From Paracoccus sp. S3-43 (GTDB lineage: Bacteria; Pseudomonadota; Alphaproteobacteria; Rhodobacterales; Rhodobacteraceae): a stretch of 64,000 nt of DNA. The stretch is taken from the NCBI RefSeq assembly GCF_029027965.1, contig NZ_CP119082.1, positions 662,001 to 726,000 of the forward strand. Reading direction: 5' to 3'. The position numbers and the translations under genes were made by a program. The notes below the pieces were generated by a model. That model did not search any database. It saw only the letters and a program-made list of their open reading frames with translations, and was not told the DNA's origin. Shown piece after piece: positions 28,644 to 38,285 of this stretch. How positions within the stretch are numbered: the stretch's first letter is position 1; each line of letters starts with the position of its first letter.

Positions 28644-30632
28644 ATGCGTGACCAGCAAACCCGAAACATCTTCCGCACCAGCAAGCTTGAAGAGGCCGAC
28701 GGCCCCGGCCTGAACCCCACCAAGAACCGCACGATGGGCGAAATCATCGCCGCCCGCTTTTCCCGCCGCGGCTTCCTGAAAGGCTCGATGGCGGTGACGG
28801 CGATCTCGGCCACGGTCAGTCCCATCGCATTGCTGTCCGCGACCGACGCCCAGGCCCAGGGCCGCGTCGAAGGCTCGGCCTTCGACTTCCCCGAGGTCAC
28901 CGCGGGCGTCGATGCCAACCACCATGTCGCCGAGGGCTATGACGCCGACGTCCTGCTGCGTTGGGGCGACAAGGTGTTCGCCGACGCGCCGGAATTCGAT
29001 CCGACGAACCAGTCCGAAGCCGCGCAGGAACGCCAGTTCGGCTATAACAACGACTTCGTGGGCTTCATCCCGCTGGACGGCGCGAACGACCGGGGCCTGC
29101 TGGTCGTGAACCACGAATACACCAACGAACACCTGATGTTCCCCGGCATCGTCACCATCAAGGATGGCGAGATCGAGGTGTCCGAGGCCGACGAGACCCG
29201 CGTCAACGTCGAGATGGCGGCCCATGGCGGCACGATCATCGAGATCCGCAAGGTGGACGGCAAATGGCAGCCGGTGCTGGACGGCGCCCTGAACCGCCGC
29301 ATCACCGCCAAGACGGAAATGCAGCTGTCCGGCCCGGCGGCGGGTCACGCGCGCCTGCAAACCGTGGCCGATCCCTCGGGCCGCAAGGTCTTCGGCACCA
29401 TCAACAACTGCGCGGGCGGCGTGACGCCCTGGGGCACCTACATCATGGCCGAGGAGAACATCCACGGCTATTTCCTGGGCACCCTGCCCGAGGGCCATCG
29501 GGAAGCCGCGAACTACGAACGCCTGGGCATCCCGGAATCGACCTATGCCTGGGGCAACTTCCACGACCGCTTCGACCTGTCCAAGGATCCGAACGAACCC
29601 AACCGCTTCGGCTGGATCGTCGAGGTTGATGTGCGGGATCCGAACTCGACGCCCAAGAAACGCACCGCGCTTGGCCGCTTCAAGCACGAGGGCGCCGAAA
29701 GCGTGGTGGCCAAGGACGGCCGCGTGGTCTTCTATCTGGGCGACGACGAACGCTTCGATTACGTCTACAAGTTCGTGACGGCGGGCAAGTTCAACCCCGA
29801 CGACCGTGCCGCGAACATGGACCTGTTGGACGAGGGCACCCTGTATGTCGCGCGGTTCCACGACGATGGCCGGGTCGAATGGCTGCCGCTGGTCCAGGGC
29901 GAAGGCCCGCTGACGGCCGAGAACGGCTTCGAAAGCCAGGCCGATGTCCTGATCGAGGCCCGCCGCGCCGCCGACCTGCTGGAAGCGACGCCGATGGACC
30001 GCCCCGAGGACATCCAGCCGAACCCGGTCACCGGCCGCGCCTATGTGATGCTGACCAACAACACCAAGCGCAAGGAAGCGGACGCCGCCAACCCGCGCGT
30101 GGAAAACGTCTTCGGCCATATCATCGAGATCATCGAAAAGGACAGCGACTTCACCGCGACGGAAGGCAGCTGGGAAATCCTGGTGAAATGCGGCGACCCC
30201 TCGATTGCCGACGTCGGAGCGACCTTCTCGACCGAAACCACGGTGAACGGCTGGTTCGGGATGCCCGACAACGCCGCCGTGGACAGCGACGGGCGGCTGT
30301 GGGTGTCGACCGACGGCAACTCGATGTCCGACACGGGCCGGACGGACGGGCTGTGGGCGGTGGATACCGAAGGGACGGCGCGCGGCACCTCGCGGCTGTT
30401 CTATCGCGTCCCGGTCGGGGCCGAGATGTGCGGCCCCTGCATCATCGGCGACATGAGCACCTTCTTCGTGGCCGTCCAGCATCCGGGCGATGGCGGCGAC
30501 GACTGGGAAGGCCATGGCCGCGCGTCCTATTACGAGGATCTGTCGACCCGCTGGCCGGATTTCGACGACGCGATGCCGGTGCGCCCGGCGGTCGTGGCGA
30601 TCACCAAGCAGGGCGGCGGCCGGATCGGCTGA
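28644..30632 (+). CDS. phoX: PhoX family alkaline phosphatase, Tat-exported
   Basis: 662-aa DUF839/PhoX protein. A long leader carries the Tat motif SRRGFLKG (40-47) before a hydrophobic stretch and AQAQG cleavage region (about 70-73), so it should fold in the cytoplasm and work in the periplasm. Conserved stretches NHEYTNEHLMFPG, INNCAGGVTPWGTYIMAEEN and GMPDNAAVDSDGRLWVSTDG fit PhoX, a calcium/iron phosphatase that releases phosphate from organic esters. A possible Pho box upstream and an intrinsic terminator downstream. Confidence 0.9.
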   Translation: MRDQQTRNIFRTSKLEEADGPGLNPTKNRTMGEIIAARFSRRGFLKGSMAVTAISATVSPIALLSATDAQAQGRVEGSAFDFPEVTAGVDANHHVAEGYDADVLLRWGDKVFADAPEFDPTNQSEAAQERQFGYNNDFVGFIPLDGANDRGLLVVNHEYTNEHLMFPGIVTIKDGEIEVSEADETRVNVEMAAHGGTIIEIRKVDGKWQPVLDGALNRRITAKTEMQLSGPAAGHARLQTVADPSGRKVFGTINNCAGGVTPWGTYIMAEENIHGYFLGTLPEGHREAANYERLGIPESTYAWGNFHDRFDLSKDPNEPNRFGWIVEVDVRDPNSTPKKRTALGRFKHEGAESVVAKDGRVVFYLGDDERFDYVYKFVTAGKFNPDDRAANMDLLDEGTLYVARFHDDGRVEWLPLVQGEGPLTAENGFESQADVLIEARRAADLLEATPMDRPEDIQPNPVTGRAYVMLTNNTKRKEADAANPRVENVFGHIIEIIEKDSDFTATEGSWEILVKCGDPSIADVGATFSTETTVNGWFGMPDNAAVDSDGRLWVSTDGNSMSDTGRTDGLWAVDTEGTARGTSRLFYRVPVGAEMCGPCIIGDMSTFFVAVQHPGDGGDDWEGHGRASYYEDLSTRWPDFDDAMPVRPAVVAITKQGGGRIG

Positions 30633-30651
30633 GATCGCCGGCGCCAAAAGG

Positions 30652-30681
30652 AAAGGCCGCGCAGATTGCGCGGCCTTTTTT
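30652..30681 (+). terminator. Bidirectional terminator between phoX and pckA
   Basis: 12-bp stem aaaggccgcgca / tgcgcggccttt, 3-nt loop, T6 tail on the plus strand and A-run on the other side. It can end phoX and the convergent pckA. Confidence 0.9.
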
Positions 30682-30698
30682 GTTCTGCGCTGTCCGGT

Positions 30699-32294
30699 TC
30701 AGCCGATGGCCGCCGCGCGAACCTCGTCATCGATGCCGTCCAGATATTGCGCGAAGTTGTCGCTGAACATCTGCACCAGCTTCGCGGCCTGCGCGTCATA
30801 GGCGGCGGGATCGGCCCAGGTCTGGCGCGGATCCAGCAGCTTGTCCTCGACCCCCGGCACCGACACCGGAACCTCGAAGCCGAAATTCGGATCCTTGCGG
30901 AACTCCACATCGTTCAGGCTGCCGTCCAGGGCGGCCGCCAGCAGGGCGCGGGTCGCGGCGATGGGCATCCGCTTGCCGACACCAAACGCCCCGCCGGTCC
31001 AGCCGGTATTGACCAGCCAGCAGCTTGCGCCGTGCTGGGCGATCTTTTCCTGAAGCAGCTTTCCGTAAACCTCGGGTCGGCGCGGCATGAAGGGCGCGCC
31101 GAAGCAGGTCGAGAAGGTCGGGATCGGCTCGGTCACGCCGACCTCGGTGCCCGGCGTCTTGGAGGTGAAGCCCGACAGGAAGTGATACATCGCCTGCGCC
31201 GGGGTCAGCCGCGCGATCGGCGGCAGCACGCCATAGGCGTCGCAGGTCAGCATGATGACGTTCTTCGGATGCCCGCCCAGGCTGGTGGGCGAGGCATTGC
31301 TGATCGCTTCCAGCGGATAGGCGCAGCGCATGTTGTCGGTGATCGAGTTGTCCTCGAAATCCAGTTCCAGCGTGTCGGGATCGGCGACCATGTTCTCGAT
31401 CACCGTGCCGAAGCGCGAGCAGGTGGCATAGATCTCCGGCTCGGCCTTGGCCGACAGGTTGATGGTCTTGGCGTAGCAGCCGCCTTCGAAGTTGAAGATG
31501 CCCTTGTCCGACCAGCCATGTTCGTCGTCGCCGATCAGGATCCGCGACGGATCGGCCGACAGGGTGGTCTTGCCGGTGCCCGACAGGCCGAAGAAGATCG
31601 CGCTGTCATCGGGATCGCCGATGGCGTGGTTGGCGGAACAGTGCATCGGCATGATGCCCTTGGCGGGCAGCAGATAGTTCAGCAGCGTGAAGACCGACTT
31701 CTTGTTCTCGCCGGCATAGGCGGTGTTGCCGATCAGGATCAGCTTCTTGGCGAAGTTCAGCGCGATCACCGTTTCCGACCGGCAGCCGTGGCGTTCGGGA
31801 TCGGCCTTGAAGCCGGGGCAGTTGATGATGGTGAAGTCGGGGGCGAAGGTTGCCAGTTCCTCGGCCGCGGGGCGGCGCAGCAGGTGGCGGATGAACAGGC
31901 CGTGCCAGGCCAGTTCCGTCACGACGCGCACGTCCAGGCGGTTGTCGGCATCGGCGCCGCCGAACAGATCCTGCACGAAGTAATCGCGGCCCTTCATATG
32001 CGCCAGCATGTCGGCATACAGGCGATCGAACGCCTCGGGCGCCATCGGCTTGTTGTTTTCCCACCAGATCGTGTCTTCGACCTCGGGCGTGCGGACCACG
32101 AACTTGTCCTTGGGCGAACGGCCGGTATGGGCGCCGGTGGACACCAGGAAGGTGCCGCCCAGGCCCAGCGTGCCTTCGCCGCGCGCGACGGCCTCGGTCA
32201 TCAGGGCGGGTTCCAGCAGGTTGTAATAAACCCGGCCGAGGCCCTCGAACCCCTGGTCCTCAAGCTTGCAATTCGGGTTTACGCGGGTGGCCAT
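30699..32294 (-). CDS. pckA: Phosphoenolpyruvate carboxykinase (ATP)
   Basis: 531-aa gluconeogenic enzyme making PEP from oxaloacetate with [16 protein letters not shown] is the kinase P-loop, with [19 protein letters not shown] upstream, and [40 protein letters not shown] and [10 protein letters not shown] are typical. Divergent from hprK; the 210-bp gap has several LacI-like operator motifs. In many alphaproteobacteria chvI-chvG lie between pckA and hprK; here they do not. Confidence 0.97.
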   Translation of the reverse strand: MATRVNPNCKLEDQGFEGLGRVYYNLLEPALMTEAVARGEGTLGLGGTFLVSTGAHTGRSPKDKFVVRTPEVEDTIWWENNKPMAPEAFDRLYADMLAHMKGRDYFVQDLFGGADADNRLDVRVVTELAWHGLFIRHLLRRPAAEELATFAPDFTIINCPGFKADPERHGCRSETVIALNFAKKLILIGNTAYAGENKKSVFTLLNYLLPAKGIMPMHCSANHAIGDPDDSAIFFGLSGTGKTTLSADPSRILIGDDEHGWSDKGIFNFEGGCYAKTINLSAKAEPEIYATCSRFGTVIENMVADPDTLELDFEDNSITDNMRCAYPLEAISNASPTSLGGHPKNVIMLTCDAYGVLPPIARLTPAQAMYHFLSGFTSKTPGTEVGVTEPIPTFSTCFGAPFMPRRPEVYGKLLQEKIAQHGASCWLVNTGWTGGAFGVGKRMPIAATRALLAAALDGSLNDVEFRKDPNFGFEVPVSVPGVEDKLLDPRQTWADPAAYDAQAAKLVQMFSDNFAQYLDGIDDEVRAAAIG

Positions 32295-32384
32295 GATCTC
32301 GACGCTCCTCAGTCAGATGGGCTTGCAACACTTTCGTGAAGCAGTATGGGGGGCCTATAACACGGGTCGAAGGGCAAAAAAGAA

Positions 32385-32470
32385 GTTGGCGCGAACAGTT
32401 AGCGTAAACAGGAAATGTTATCGCCAACAGGCTGCCTGAGGCGCCGTTCTCAACCCGATGTTAGCGGAAT
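32385..32470 (-). promoter_or_regulatory. Cluster of LacI-family operator-like motifs upstream of pckA
   Basis: Four related near-palindromes: GTTGGCGCGAAC (32385-32396), GTTAGCGTAAAC (32398-32409), TGTTATCGCCAACA (32416-32429) and TGTTAGCGGAAT (32459-32470). All resemble GTTAnCGnnAAC, a typical LacI/GalR-family site. PckR, a LacI-type protein, controls pckA in Sinorhizobium; an orthologue could bind here, acting on pckA or hprK or both. Confidence 0.5.
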
Positions 32471-32504
32471 TTGTGGATGATCGGACCAAAGGGGTGATTC
32501 GAAA

Positions 32505-32915
32505 GTGCAACTTCACGCATCCACCATTGCCATGGACGGCGCCGGTCTGGTGATCCTGGGACCATCGGGCGCGGGCAAGTCGACCCTCGCCCTGGATCTG
32601 ATGGCGGTGGGGGCGATGCTGGTGGCCGACGACCGCACCGACCTGCGCCGCGAGGGGCCGGACATCATCGCCAGTTGCCCGCCCGCGCTGTCGGGCCGGA
32701 TCGAGGCGCGGGGCATCGGCATCCTGCGCGCCGACCCCGCCGGGCCGGTCAGGGTCGCGCAGGTGGTCGATCTGGGCGCGGCGGCTGGGGATCGGCTGCC
32801 ACAGTCGCGCAGCTATGATGTGCTCGGGGTGGGCTTGCCTCTTGTCACAGGCCCCTATCGTCCGCATCTTCATGCTGCGCTGCGGCAGCTGTTGCTGGGC
32901 GGGCGCGTTGCATGA
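32505..32915 (+). CDS. hprK: HPr kinase/phosphorylase, short alphaproteobacterial form
   Basis: 136-aa protein containing only the C-terminal kinase domain of HprK. P-loop GPSGAGKST (19-27), VADDRTDL, and [13 protein letters not shown] (the signature around the HPr-binding loop). It phosphorylates HPr on its regulatory serine. It starts the tight run hprK-rapZ-EIIA-HPr and overlaps rapZ by 4 nt (ATGA). The absence of the N-terminal domain is normal in this class. Confidence 0.93.
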   Translation: MQLHASTIAMDGAGLVILGPSGAGKSTLALDLMAVGAMLVADDRTDLRREGPDIIASCPPALSGRIEARGIGILRADPAGPVRVAQVVDLGAAAGDRLPQSRSYDVLGVGLPLVTGPYRPHLHAALRQLLLGGRVA

Positions 32916-33946
32916 CGGACGGACCGCATCCCCTTCGGACAGGAAAGATGGTCGCCTTGGACGATGACCCCATCAAGACCCATGATCCCGCCGCCCCCCC
33001 GGACGGGGCGCAGCGGCTGGTCCTGGTCACGGGTCCGTCCGGCGCGGGTCGGTCCACCGCCATCAACGTGCTGGAGGATCTGGGGTTCGAGGCGATCGAC
33101 AACCTGCCCCTGTCGCTGATCCCGCGCCTGCTGGACGGGCCAAGCCGTCCCGAACCGCTGGCGCTTGGCCTGGACGTGCGCAACCGCGATTTTTCGGCCA
33201 GCAACGTGATCGAACTGATCGACAAGCTGACCCGCGACCCCCGCTATGCCCCCGAGGTTCTGTTCCTGGACTGCGCCCCCGAGGTGCTGGAGCGGCGCTA
33301 TAACGAGACCCGCCGCCGCCATCCGCTGTCGCCCGACAGCGCGCCCGCAGCGGGGGTGACGGCGGAAATCGACCTGTTGCAGCCGATCCGGGTGCGGGCC
33401 GATGTGCTGGTGGACACTTCGGATCTGTCGCCCCACGATCTGAAGGCGGAACTGACGCGGTGGTTCGACATCCGCCAGGACGGCAGGCTCAGCGTGTCGC
33501 TGCATTCCTTCAGCTACAAGCGCGGGGTGCCGCGCGGCATCGACATGATGTTCGACTGCCGCTTTCTGACCAACCCGCATTGGGAACCGGCGCTGCGCCC
33601 GCTGACCGGCCGCGATCCCCAGGTCCAGGCCTATGTCGAGGATGATTCGCGCTTTGCGGAGTTCCTTCGCCGCGTGTGCGAGATGATCCTGTTTCTGCTT
33701 CCGGCCTATGTCGAGGAAGGAAAATCCCATCTGGCGGTCGGATTCGGGTGCACGGGCGGGCAACATCGTTCCGTCACTTTGGTGGAAAAGGTGGCCCCCG
33801 CGCTTGCGAAGGCGGGCTGGCGGGTGTCAATAAGGCACAGGGAACTTGAACGTCGCATCCCGGCGCCGTCTTCCTTGGGGGATGCCGCGGGCGTTCCCCA
33901 GGAAACGGCCCGGCTGCGCGCTGTTGAACGTGGTGGAACGCGTTGA
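32912..33946 (+). CDS. rapZ: RNase adapter protein RapZ
   Basis: 344-aa nucleotide-binding protein. P-loop GPSGAGRST (41-49), then [12 protein letters not shown]-terminal RNA-binding part with [30 protein letters not shown] and the final Arg-rich end. In enterobacteria it guides RNase E to the GlmZ sRNA; in alphaproteobacteria its role is unclear. The start overlaps the hprK stop; an internal Met at 32948, preceded by AGGAAAG, is an alternative. It overlaps the EIIA gene at its stop. Confidence 0.93.
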   Translation: MTDGPHPLRTGKMVALDDDPIKTHDPAAPPDGAQRLVLVTGPSGAGRSTAINVLEDLGFEAIDNLPLSLIPRLLDGPSRPEPLALGLDVRNRDFSASNVIELIDKLTRDPRYAPEVLFLDCAPEVLERRYNETRRRHPLSPDSAPAAGVTAEIDLLQPIRVRADVLVDTSDLSPHDLKAELTRWFDIRQDGRLSVSLHSFSYKRGVPRGIDMMFDCRFLTNPHWEPALRPLTGRDPQVQAYVEDDSRFAEFLRRVCEMILFLLPAYVEEGKSHLAVGFGCTGGQHRSVTLVEKVAPALAKAGWRVSIRHRELERRIPAPSSLGDAAGVPQETARLRAVERGGTR

Positions 33947-34365
33947 TTGGAATCGTGATCGTGGCGCATGGCGGCCTGGCCAAGGAATATCTTCTGGCCG
34001 TCGAACATGTGGTGGGTCCGCAAAGCGGCATCGCCGCCGTCGCGATCGAGGACGATCACGACCGCGCGGCCAAGACGGCGGAAATTCAGGCGGCGGCCAA
34101 TGCGGTGGACGACGGCAATGGCGTGGTGGTGGTGACGGATCTGTTCGGCGGATCGCCCTCGAACCTGTCGCTGCCCGCCTGCGCCGTGCGCGACCGCACG
34201 ATCCTCTATGGCGCCAACCTGCCGATGCTGGTCAAGCTGGCCAAGTCGCGCCACCTGCCGGTTCCCGACGCCGTGGCCTTCGCCAAGGAGGCGGGGCGGA
34301 AATACATCAACTCGTACAATGTCCCGGTCGAGGCGGCGTTCGACACGGGTTCGCGCTTCGGATGA
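33943..34365 (+). CDS. PTS EIIA component, mannose type (regulatory)
   Basis: 140-aa EIIA-Man-like domain. His9 in [12 protein letters not shown] is the phosphorylation site; [15 protein letters not shown] and [13 protein letters not shown] segments match. The start is TTG at 33943, overlapping the rapZ stop (TTGA); the stop overlaps the HPr ATG. No EIIB/EIIC partners are present, so this belongs to the alphaproteobacterial regulatory PTS (often named manX or ptsM) rather than sugar uptake. Confidence 0.9.
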   Translation: MIGIVIVAHGGLAKEYLLAVEHVVGPQSGIAAVAIEDDHDRAAKTAEIQAAANAVDDGNGVVVVTDLFGGSPSNLSLPACAVRDRTILYGANLPMLVKLAKSRHLPVPDAVAFAKEAGRKYINSYNVPVEAAFDTGSRFG

Positions 34366-34640
34366 CAGGCCCGGTCACGCGCCGGCTGGCGATCATCAAC
34401 GAAAAGGGCCTTCACGCCCGCGCCAGCGCCAAGTTCGTGGACCTTGTCGAACGGTTCGACGCCCAGGCGCAGGTCGAAAAGGACGGTATGACCGTGTCGG
34501 GCGATTCGATCATGGGCCTTCTGATGCTGACCGCGCCGCGCGGCAGCCAGATCACGGTGACGACCAGCGGTCCCGATGCCGCGGCCCTGGCCGATGCGCT
34601 TGAATCCCTGGTGTCGGATTATTTCGGCGAAGGCATGTAG
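34362..34640 (+). CDS. ptsH: Phosphocarrier protein HPr
   Basis: 92-aa phosphocarrier. The active-site His18 is in NEKGLHARASAKF and the regulatory Ser49 in VSGDSIMGLLML, the target of HprK. It carries phosphate from EI (PtsP, elsewhere) to EIIA proteins. ATGA overlap with the EIIA gene upstream; the stop TAG is followed immediately by the GTG of the TetR gene. Confidence 0.95.
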   Translation: MTGPVTRRLAIINEKGLHARASAKFVDLVERFDAQAQVEKDGMTVSGDSIMGLLMLTAPRGSQITVTTSGPDAAALADALESLVSDYFGEGM

Positions 34641-35255
34641 GTGCCCGACCGCAAGACCTATCACCACGGCAACCTGCGCCAGGCGCTTGTCGATGCGACC
34701 GCCGCGCTGATTCAGGAAACCGGCCCCCTGGCCTTCACCCTGTCCGAGGCCGCGCGCCGCGCCGGCGTATCGCCCGCCGCCCCCTATCGCCATTTCAAGG
34801 GCCGCGAGGACCTGCTGGAGGAGGTGGCGCGGCAGGGTTTCCTGGATTTCGCGGACCGGCTGGAACGGGCGTTCGACGGCGGCCGGCCCCGGCCCTTGGC
34901 CGCCTTCATGCGGATGGGGCAGGCCTATCTGGATTTCGCCGCCGAAAAACCGGGCCATTACATGGCGATGTTCGAATCCGGCCTGTCGATCGCCGGGAAT
35001 GCCGATCTGTCGGCGGCGTCCGAACGGGCGCAGCGGGCGCTGATCGACGCGGCCGAGATCATGGCCCGCCGCCTGCCCGCCGACCGCCGCCCGCCCGCGC
35101 GCATGGTCGCCAACCATATCTGGGCGCTGAGCCATGGCGTGGTCGAACTGTTTTCCCGCGGCAAGCCCGGCGGGCGCAGTCCCGTCAGCCCGTCCGAGAT
35201 GCTGGAAAGCGGCGCCCTGATCTATCTGCGCGGGCTGGGCCTGATCGGCGAATAA
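34641..35255 (+). CDS. TetR family transcriptional regulator
   Basis: 204-aa regulator. The N-terminal helix-turn-helix is FTLSEAARRAGVSPAAPYRH (about 34-53), preceded by YHHGNLRQALVDATAALIQE. The C-terminal domain is of the TetR_C_13-like, WHG type. The start GTG at 34641 touches the ptsH stop, suggesting cotranscription with the PTS genes. Ligand and targets unknown. Confidence 0.87.
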   Translation: MPDRKTYHHGNLRQALVDATAALIQETGPLAFTLSEAARRAGVSPAAPYRHFKGREDLLEEVARQGFLDFADRLERAFDGGRPRPLAAFMRMGQAYLDFAAEKPGHYMAMFESGLSIAGNADLSAASERAQRALIDAAEIMARRLPADRRPPARMVANHIWALSHGVVELFSRGKPGGRSPVSPSEMLESGALIYLRGLGLIGE

Positions 35256-35339
35256 TTTTTCCGGATCCGTCTTGATCCGCATCGCCTATCCCCTATCTAT
35301 GTAAATGTGATTAACATTAACATGGGAGGTTCCCCGCAG

Positions 35340-35738
35340 ATGCACAGCGCATCCTTTCGAATGCCCGCCTATCCCGCGACCTCGCGCGTCTCTGGCGCGC
35401 TGACCCGCGCCCGCGACTGGCTGGACGAACGCGGCAAGCCGGCCTGGCTTGTCGCCATGATCCTTGGTTTCGTGTTCTTCTGGCCGCTCGGCCTTGCCCT
35501 TCTGGCCTATATGATCTGGAGCAAACGCATGTTTGGTTGCAGCGCCCGCACCCGCGCCCGCTATCACGCCCCGTCCACCGGCAACAGCGCCTTCGACGCC
35601 TATCGCGAGGAAACGCTGAAGCGGCTTGAGGACGAGCACCGCGAATTCGTGGATTTCCTGCAAAAGCTGCGCGAGGCCAAGGACAAGGCCGAATTCGACC
35701 AGTTCATGCAGAACCGCGGCGACAAGGCCGACGCCTGA
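35340..35738 (+). CDS. DUF2852 domain membrane protein
   Basis: 132-aa protein with one or two close membrane helices (about 38-60, AWLVAMILGFVFFWPLGLAL then LAYMIWSKRMFG) and a C-terminal coiled helix (FDAYREETLKRLEDEHREFV). This matches DUF2852, of unknown function. I prefer the ATG at 35340 because GGGAGG lies 10 nt upstream; longer starts at 35307 (GTG) and 35322 exist. Just upstream is TTAACATTAACAT, a direct repeat that could be an operator. Confidence 0.8.
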   Translation: MHSASFRMPAYPATSRVSGALTRARDWLDERGKPAWLVAMILGFVFFWPLGLALLAYMIWSKRMFGCSARTRARYHAPSTGNSAFDAYREETLKRLEDEHREFVDFLQKLREAKDKAEFDQFMQNRGDKADA

Positions 35739-35747
35739 CACGAACGA

Positions 35748-35772
35748 AAAGGGCCGGGAGGACCGGCCCTTT
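35748..35772 (+). terminator. Terminator between the DUF2852 gene and betC
   Basis: 10-bp stem AAAGGGCCGG / CCGGCCCTTT with a 5-nt loop. It lies between two convergent genes and can serve both strands. Confidence 0.85.
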
Positions 35773-35774
35773 CC

Positions 35775-37265
35775 CTATTCCCCGCGCGGGAACCGCTGGT
35801 TTTCCTCCAGCACGTTCAGGTCCATGTGGTTGCGCATGTATCGTTCCGACGCCTGCTGCAACGGCTGATAATCCCAGGGGTAATAGGCCCCGTTGCGCAG
35901 CGCCTCATAGACGATCCAGCGGCGGGCCTGGGACTGGCGCACCTCGTCGTCATAGGCATCCAGATCCCAGCGTTCCATCGCCAGGACGCGCAGATGCGCC
36001 AGCGGCACCGCATGGCCGGGATCGCCCGCCACGTTGTCGCGTTCGCCGGGGTCGGTTTCCAGGTCGAACAGCATTTCCGGATCGGCATTGCAGGCGATGT
36101 ATTTCCACCGCCCGTCGCGGATCGCCACCATCGGCGCCACGCTGCCCTCGGCCGCGTATTCCATCGGCACCGGGCCGCGCCCGGTCCCCCGCGCCAGCGA
36201 CCGGCCATCCGTCCAGGGCGCGATCTCGTCCATCGGCAGGCCCGCCAGGTCGCAGAGCGTCGGCAGCACGTCGATGGTGCTGACCGGCCGGTCGACGCGG
36301 CCCGGCGCCATGCCGGGCGCCGCGATCATCAGCGGCACGCGGGCCGATCCTTCGAAGAAGTTCATCTTGAACCACAGGCCGCGTTCGCCCAGCATCTCGC
36401 CATGGTCGGACAGGAACAGGACGATGGCGTCCTGCCGGGTGCGGTCCAGCACGTCCAGGATCTCGCCGATCTTTTCGTCCACATAGGTGATATTGGCGAA
36501 ATAGCCCTGCCGCGCGCGGCGGACATGATCGGCGGTGATGTCGAAGGACCGCCAGTCGCAGGCATCCATCAGCCGCCGCGAATGGGGATCCATGTCGTCA
36601 TAGGGGATCGCAGCGGGCGGCTCCAGCTCCGGTGCGCCCTTGTAGAGATCCCAATACCGGCGCCGCGCCACGAAGGGGTCGTGCGGATGGGTGAAGCTGA
36701 CGGTCAGGCACCAAGGCCGGCCGTCCCGCCCGCGCGACAGGTCATAGAGCTTGCGGCAGGCGTTGAAGGCCACCTCGTCGTCGTATTCGTACTGGTTGGT
36801 GATCTCGGCCACGCCCGCGCCGGTGACGGAACCCAGGTTGTGATACCACCAGTCGATCCGCTCAGCCGGTTTGCGGTAATCGGGCGTCCAGCCGAAATCG
36901 GCGGGATAGATGTCGGTGGTCAGCCGCTCCTCGAAGCCGTGAAGCTGGTCGGGGCCGACGAAATGCATCTTGCCCGACAGGCAGGTCTGGTATCCCGCCC
37001 GGCGCAGGTGATGGGCATAGGTGGGGATGTCGGAGGCGAATTCCGCCGCGTTGTCATAAACCCGCGTGCGGCGCGGCAACTGCCCCGACATGAAGCTGGC
37101 CCGCGCGGGCGCGCAAAGCGGGCTGCCGGTATAGGCGTTGGCGAAGCGGGTGGAGCGTTCGGCCAGGCGGCGAAGGTTCGGCGTATGCAGGAAAGGGGCC
37201 GGGCCGTCGGGGAACAGCACCCCCGACAGCTGGTCCGCCATCAGGATCAGGATATTCGGCTTCAA
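35775..37265 (-). CDS. betC: Choline-sulfatase
   Basis: 496-aa sulfatase hydrolysing choline-O-sulfate to choline and sulfate, feeding glycine betaine synthesis. The formylglycine motif SPLCAPARASFMSG has Cys51; metal ligands Asp-Asp near MADQLSG, and LFLSDHGEMLGERGLW and MNFFEGSARVPLM are typical of BetC. The start is probably TTG at 37265 (MKPNILILMADQL matches the family N-terminus); another TTG at 37280 would overlap choX. It lies 4 nt after the choX stop. Confidence 0.92.
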   Translation of the reverse strand: MKPNILILMADQLSGVLFPDGPAPFLHTPNLRRLAERSTRFANAYTGSPLCAPARASFMSGQLPRRTRVYDNAAEFASDIPTYAHHLRRAGYQTCLSGKMHFVGPDQLHGFEERLTTDIYPADFGWTPDYRKPAERIDWWYHNLGSVTGAGVAEITNQYEYDDEVAFNACRKLYDLSRGRDGRPWCLTVSFTHPHDPFVARRRYWDLYKGAPELEPPAAIPYDDMDPHSRRLMDACDWRSFDITADHVRRARQGYFANITYVDEKIGEILDVLDRTRQDAIVLFLSDHGEMLGERGLWFKMNFFEGSARVPLMIAAPGMAPGRVDRPVSTIDVLPTLCDLAGLPMDEIAPWTDGRSLARGTGRGPVPMEYAAEGSVAPMVAIRDGRWKYIACNADPEMLFDLETDPGERDNVAGDPGHAVPLAHLRVLAMERWDLDAYDDEVRQSQARRWIVYEALRNGAYYPWDYQPLQQASERYMRNHMDLNVLEENQRFPRGE

Positions 37266-37269
37266 CGCG

Positions 37270-38199
37270 TCACCCGGCAACGGCGTCCTTGACCGCCTCG
37301 GCGCCCGGCTGACCGTCCAGCGTGGTCACGCCGTCCAGCCATGTGTCGATGGCCTCGGGGTTCTGGGCCAGCCATTCCTTCGCGGCGTCCTTGGCATCGG
37401 CGCCGTCGTCCAGGATCTTGCCCATCAGCACGTTTTCCATCGGCACGTCGAAGACCAGTTGGCTGAACAGCCTGGCCGCGTTGGGGCAGGCCGCGACCCA
37501 TTCCTTGCGCGCCAGGGTATGGACGGTCGCGCCGCCGAAATCGGGACCGAACTGCTTGTCGCCGCCCGACAGATAGGTGATGTCGATGGCCTCGTTCATC
37601 GGATGGGGCGCCCAGGCCAGGAACACGACCGGCGTGTCGCCGCTGCGGCTGACCTGGGCCAGCATCGCCTGTTCGCCGGATTCGACCAGTTCCCAGTCGC
37701 CCAGGCCGAATTCGTCGGCCTCGATCATCGCCTGGATCGACTGGTTCGCGGGCGCGCCCGGTTCGATCCCATAGATCTTGCCGCCAAAGGCGTCCCTCCG
37801 CGCGTCCAGATCGGCGAAATCCGCGACGCCCGCATCGGCGCCCGCCTTGTTGACGGCCAGCGTGAACTTGGCGCCTTCCAGGTTCTGCGCCAGCACCTGG
37901 ATGGTGCCCGCCGCATCCAGGTCGTCGCGGAACTTCTGTTGCGCGGGCATCCAGTTGCCCAGGAACAGGTCCGTCTGGCCGTTCTTCAGCGCCTCATAGC
38001 CCACCGGCACCGACAGGGTGGCGATGTCGGGGGTATAGCCCAGCGAGTCCAGCAGGACCGCCGCCACGCCATTGGTGGCGGTGATGTCGGTCCAGCCCGG
38101 ATCGGAATAGCGCACGGTGCTGCAGGTCGCCGGGTCATCCGCCAGGGCGGGCAGGGCCGTCGCCGCCAGCAGGGCGGCCGTCATGGTCAGGGCCTTCAT
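37270..38199 (-). CDS. choX: Choline ABC transporter substrate-binding protein
   Basis: 309-aa periplasmic binding protein with a signal peptide (about 1-20, LTMTAALLAATALPALA). Choline-box residues include RYSDPGWTDITATNG, PVGYEALKNGQTDLFLGNWM and VFLAWAPHPMNE. The permease (choW) and ATPase (choV) genes are not nearby. The ATG at 38199 has AGGAG 7 nt upstream. With betC it forms a two-gene choline-O-sulfate/choline unit. Confidence 0.9.
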   Translation of the reverse strand: MKALTMTAALLAATALPALADDPATCSTVRYSDPGWTDITATNGVAAVLLDSLGYTPDIATLSVPVGYEALKNGQTDLFLGNWMPAQQKFRDDLDAAGTIQVLAQNLEGAKFTLAVNKAGADAGVADFADLDARRDAFGGKIYGIEPGAPANQSIQAMIEADEFGLGDWELVESGEQAMLAQVSRSGDTPVVFLAWAPHPMNEAIDITYLSGGDKQFGPDFGGATVHTLARKEWVAACPNAARLFSQLVFDVPMENVLMGKILDDGADAKDAAKEWLAQNPEAIDTWLDGVTTLDGQPGAEAVKDAVAG

Positions 38200-38285
38200 C
38201 GTCAACTCCTGTGGTTCTTGCTTATCGGAACAGTCAAGGACGGATTCCCGCGGCCGTCGCGCCTGAATGCGACATCCGCCCGCGT

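Noticed and set aside
28584..30647. A 687-codon minus-strand open frame opposite phoX
   Set aside because: phoX has a Tat signal and full family motifs on the plus strand; the opposite frame is compositionally biased and unrecognisable.
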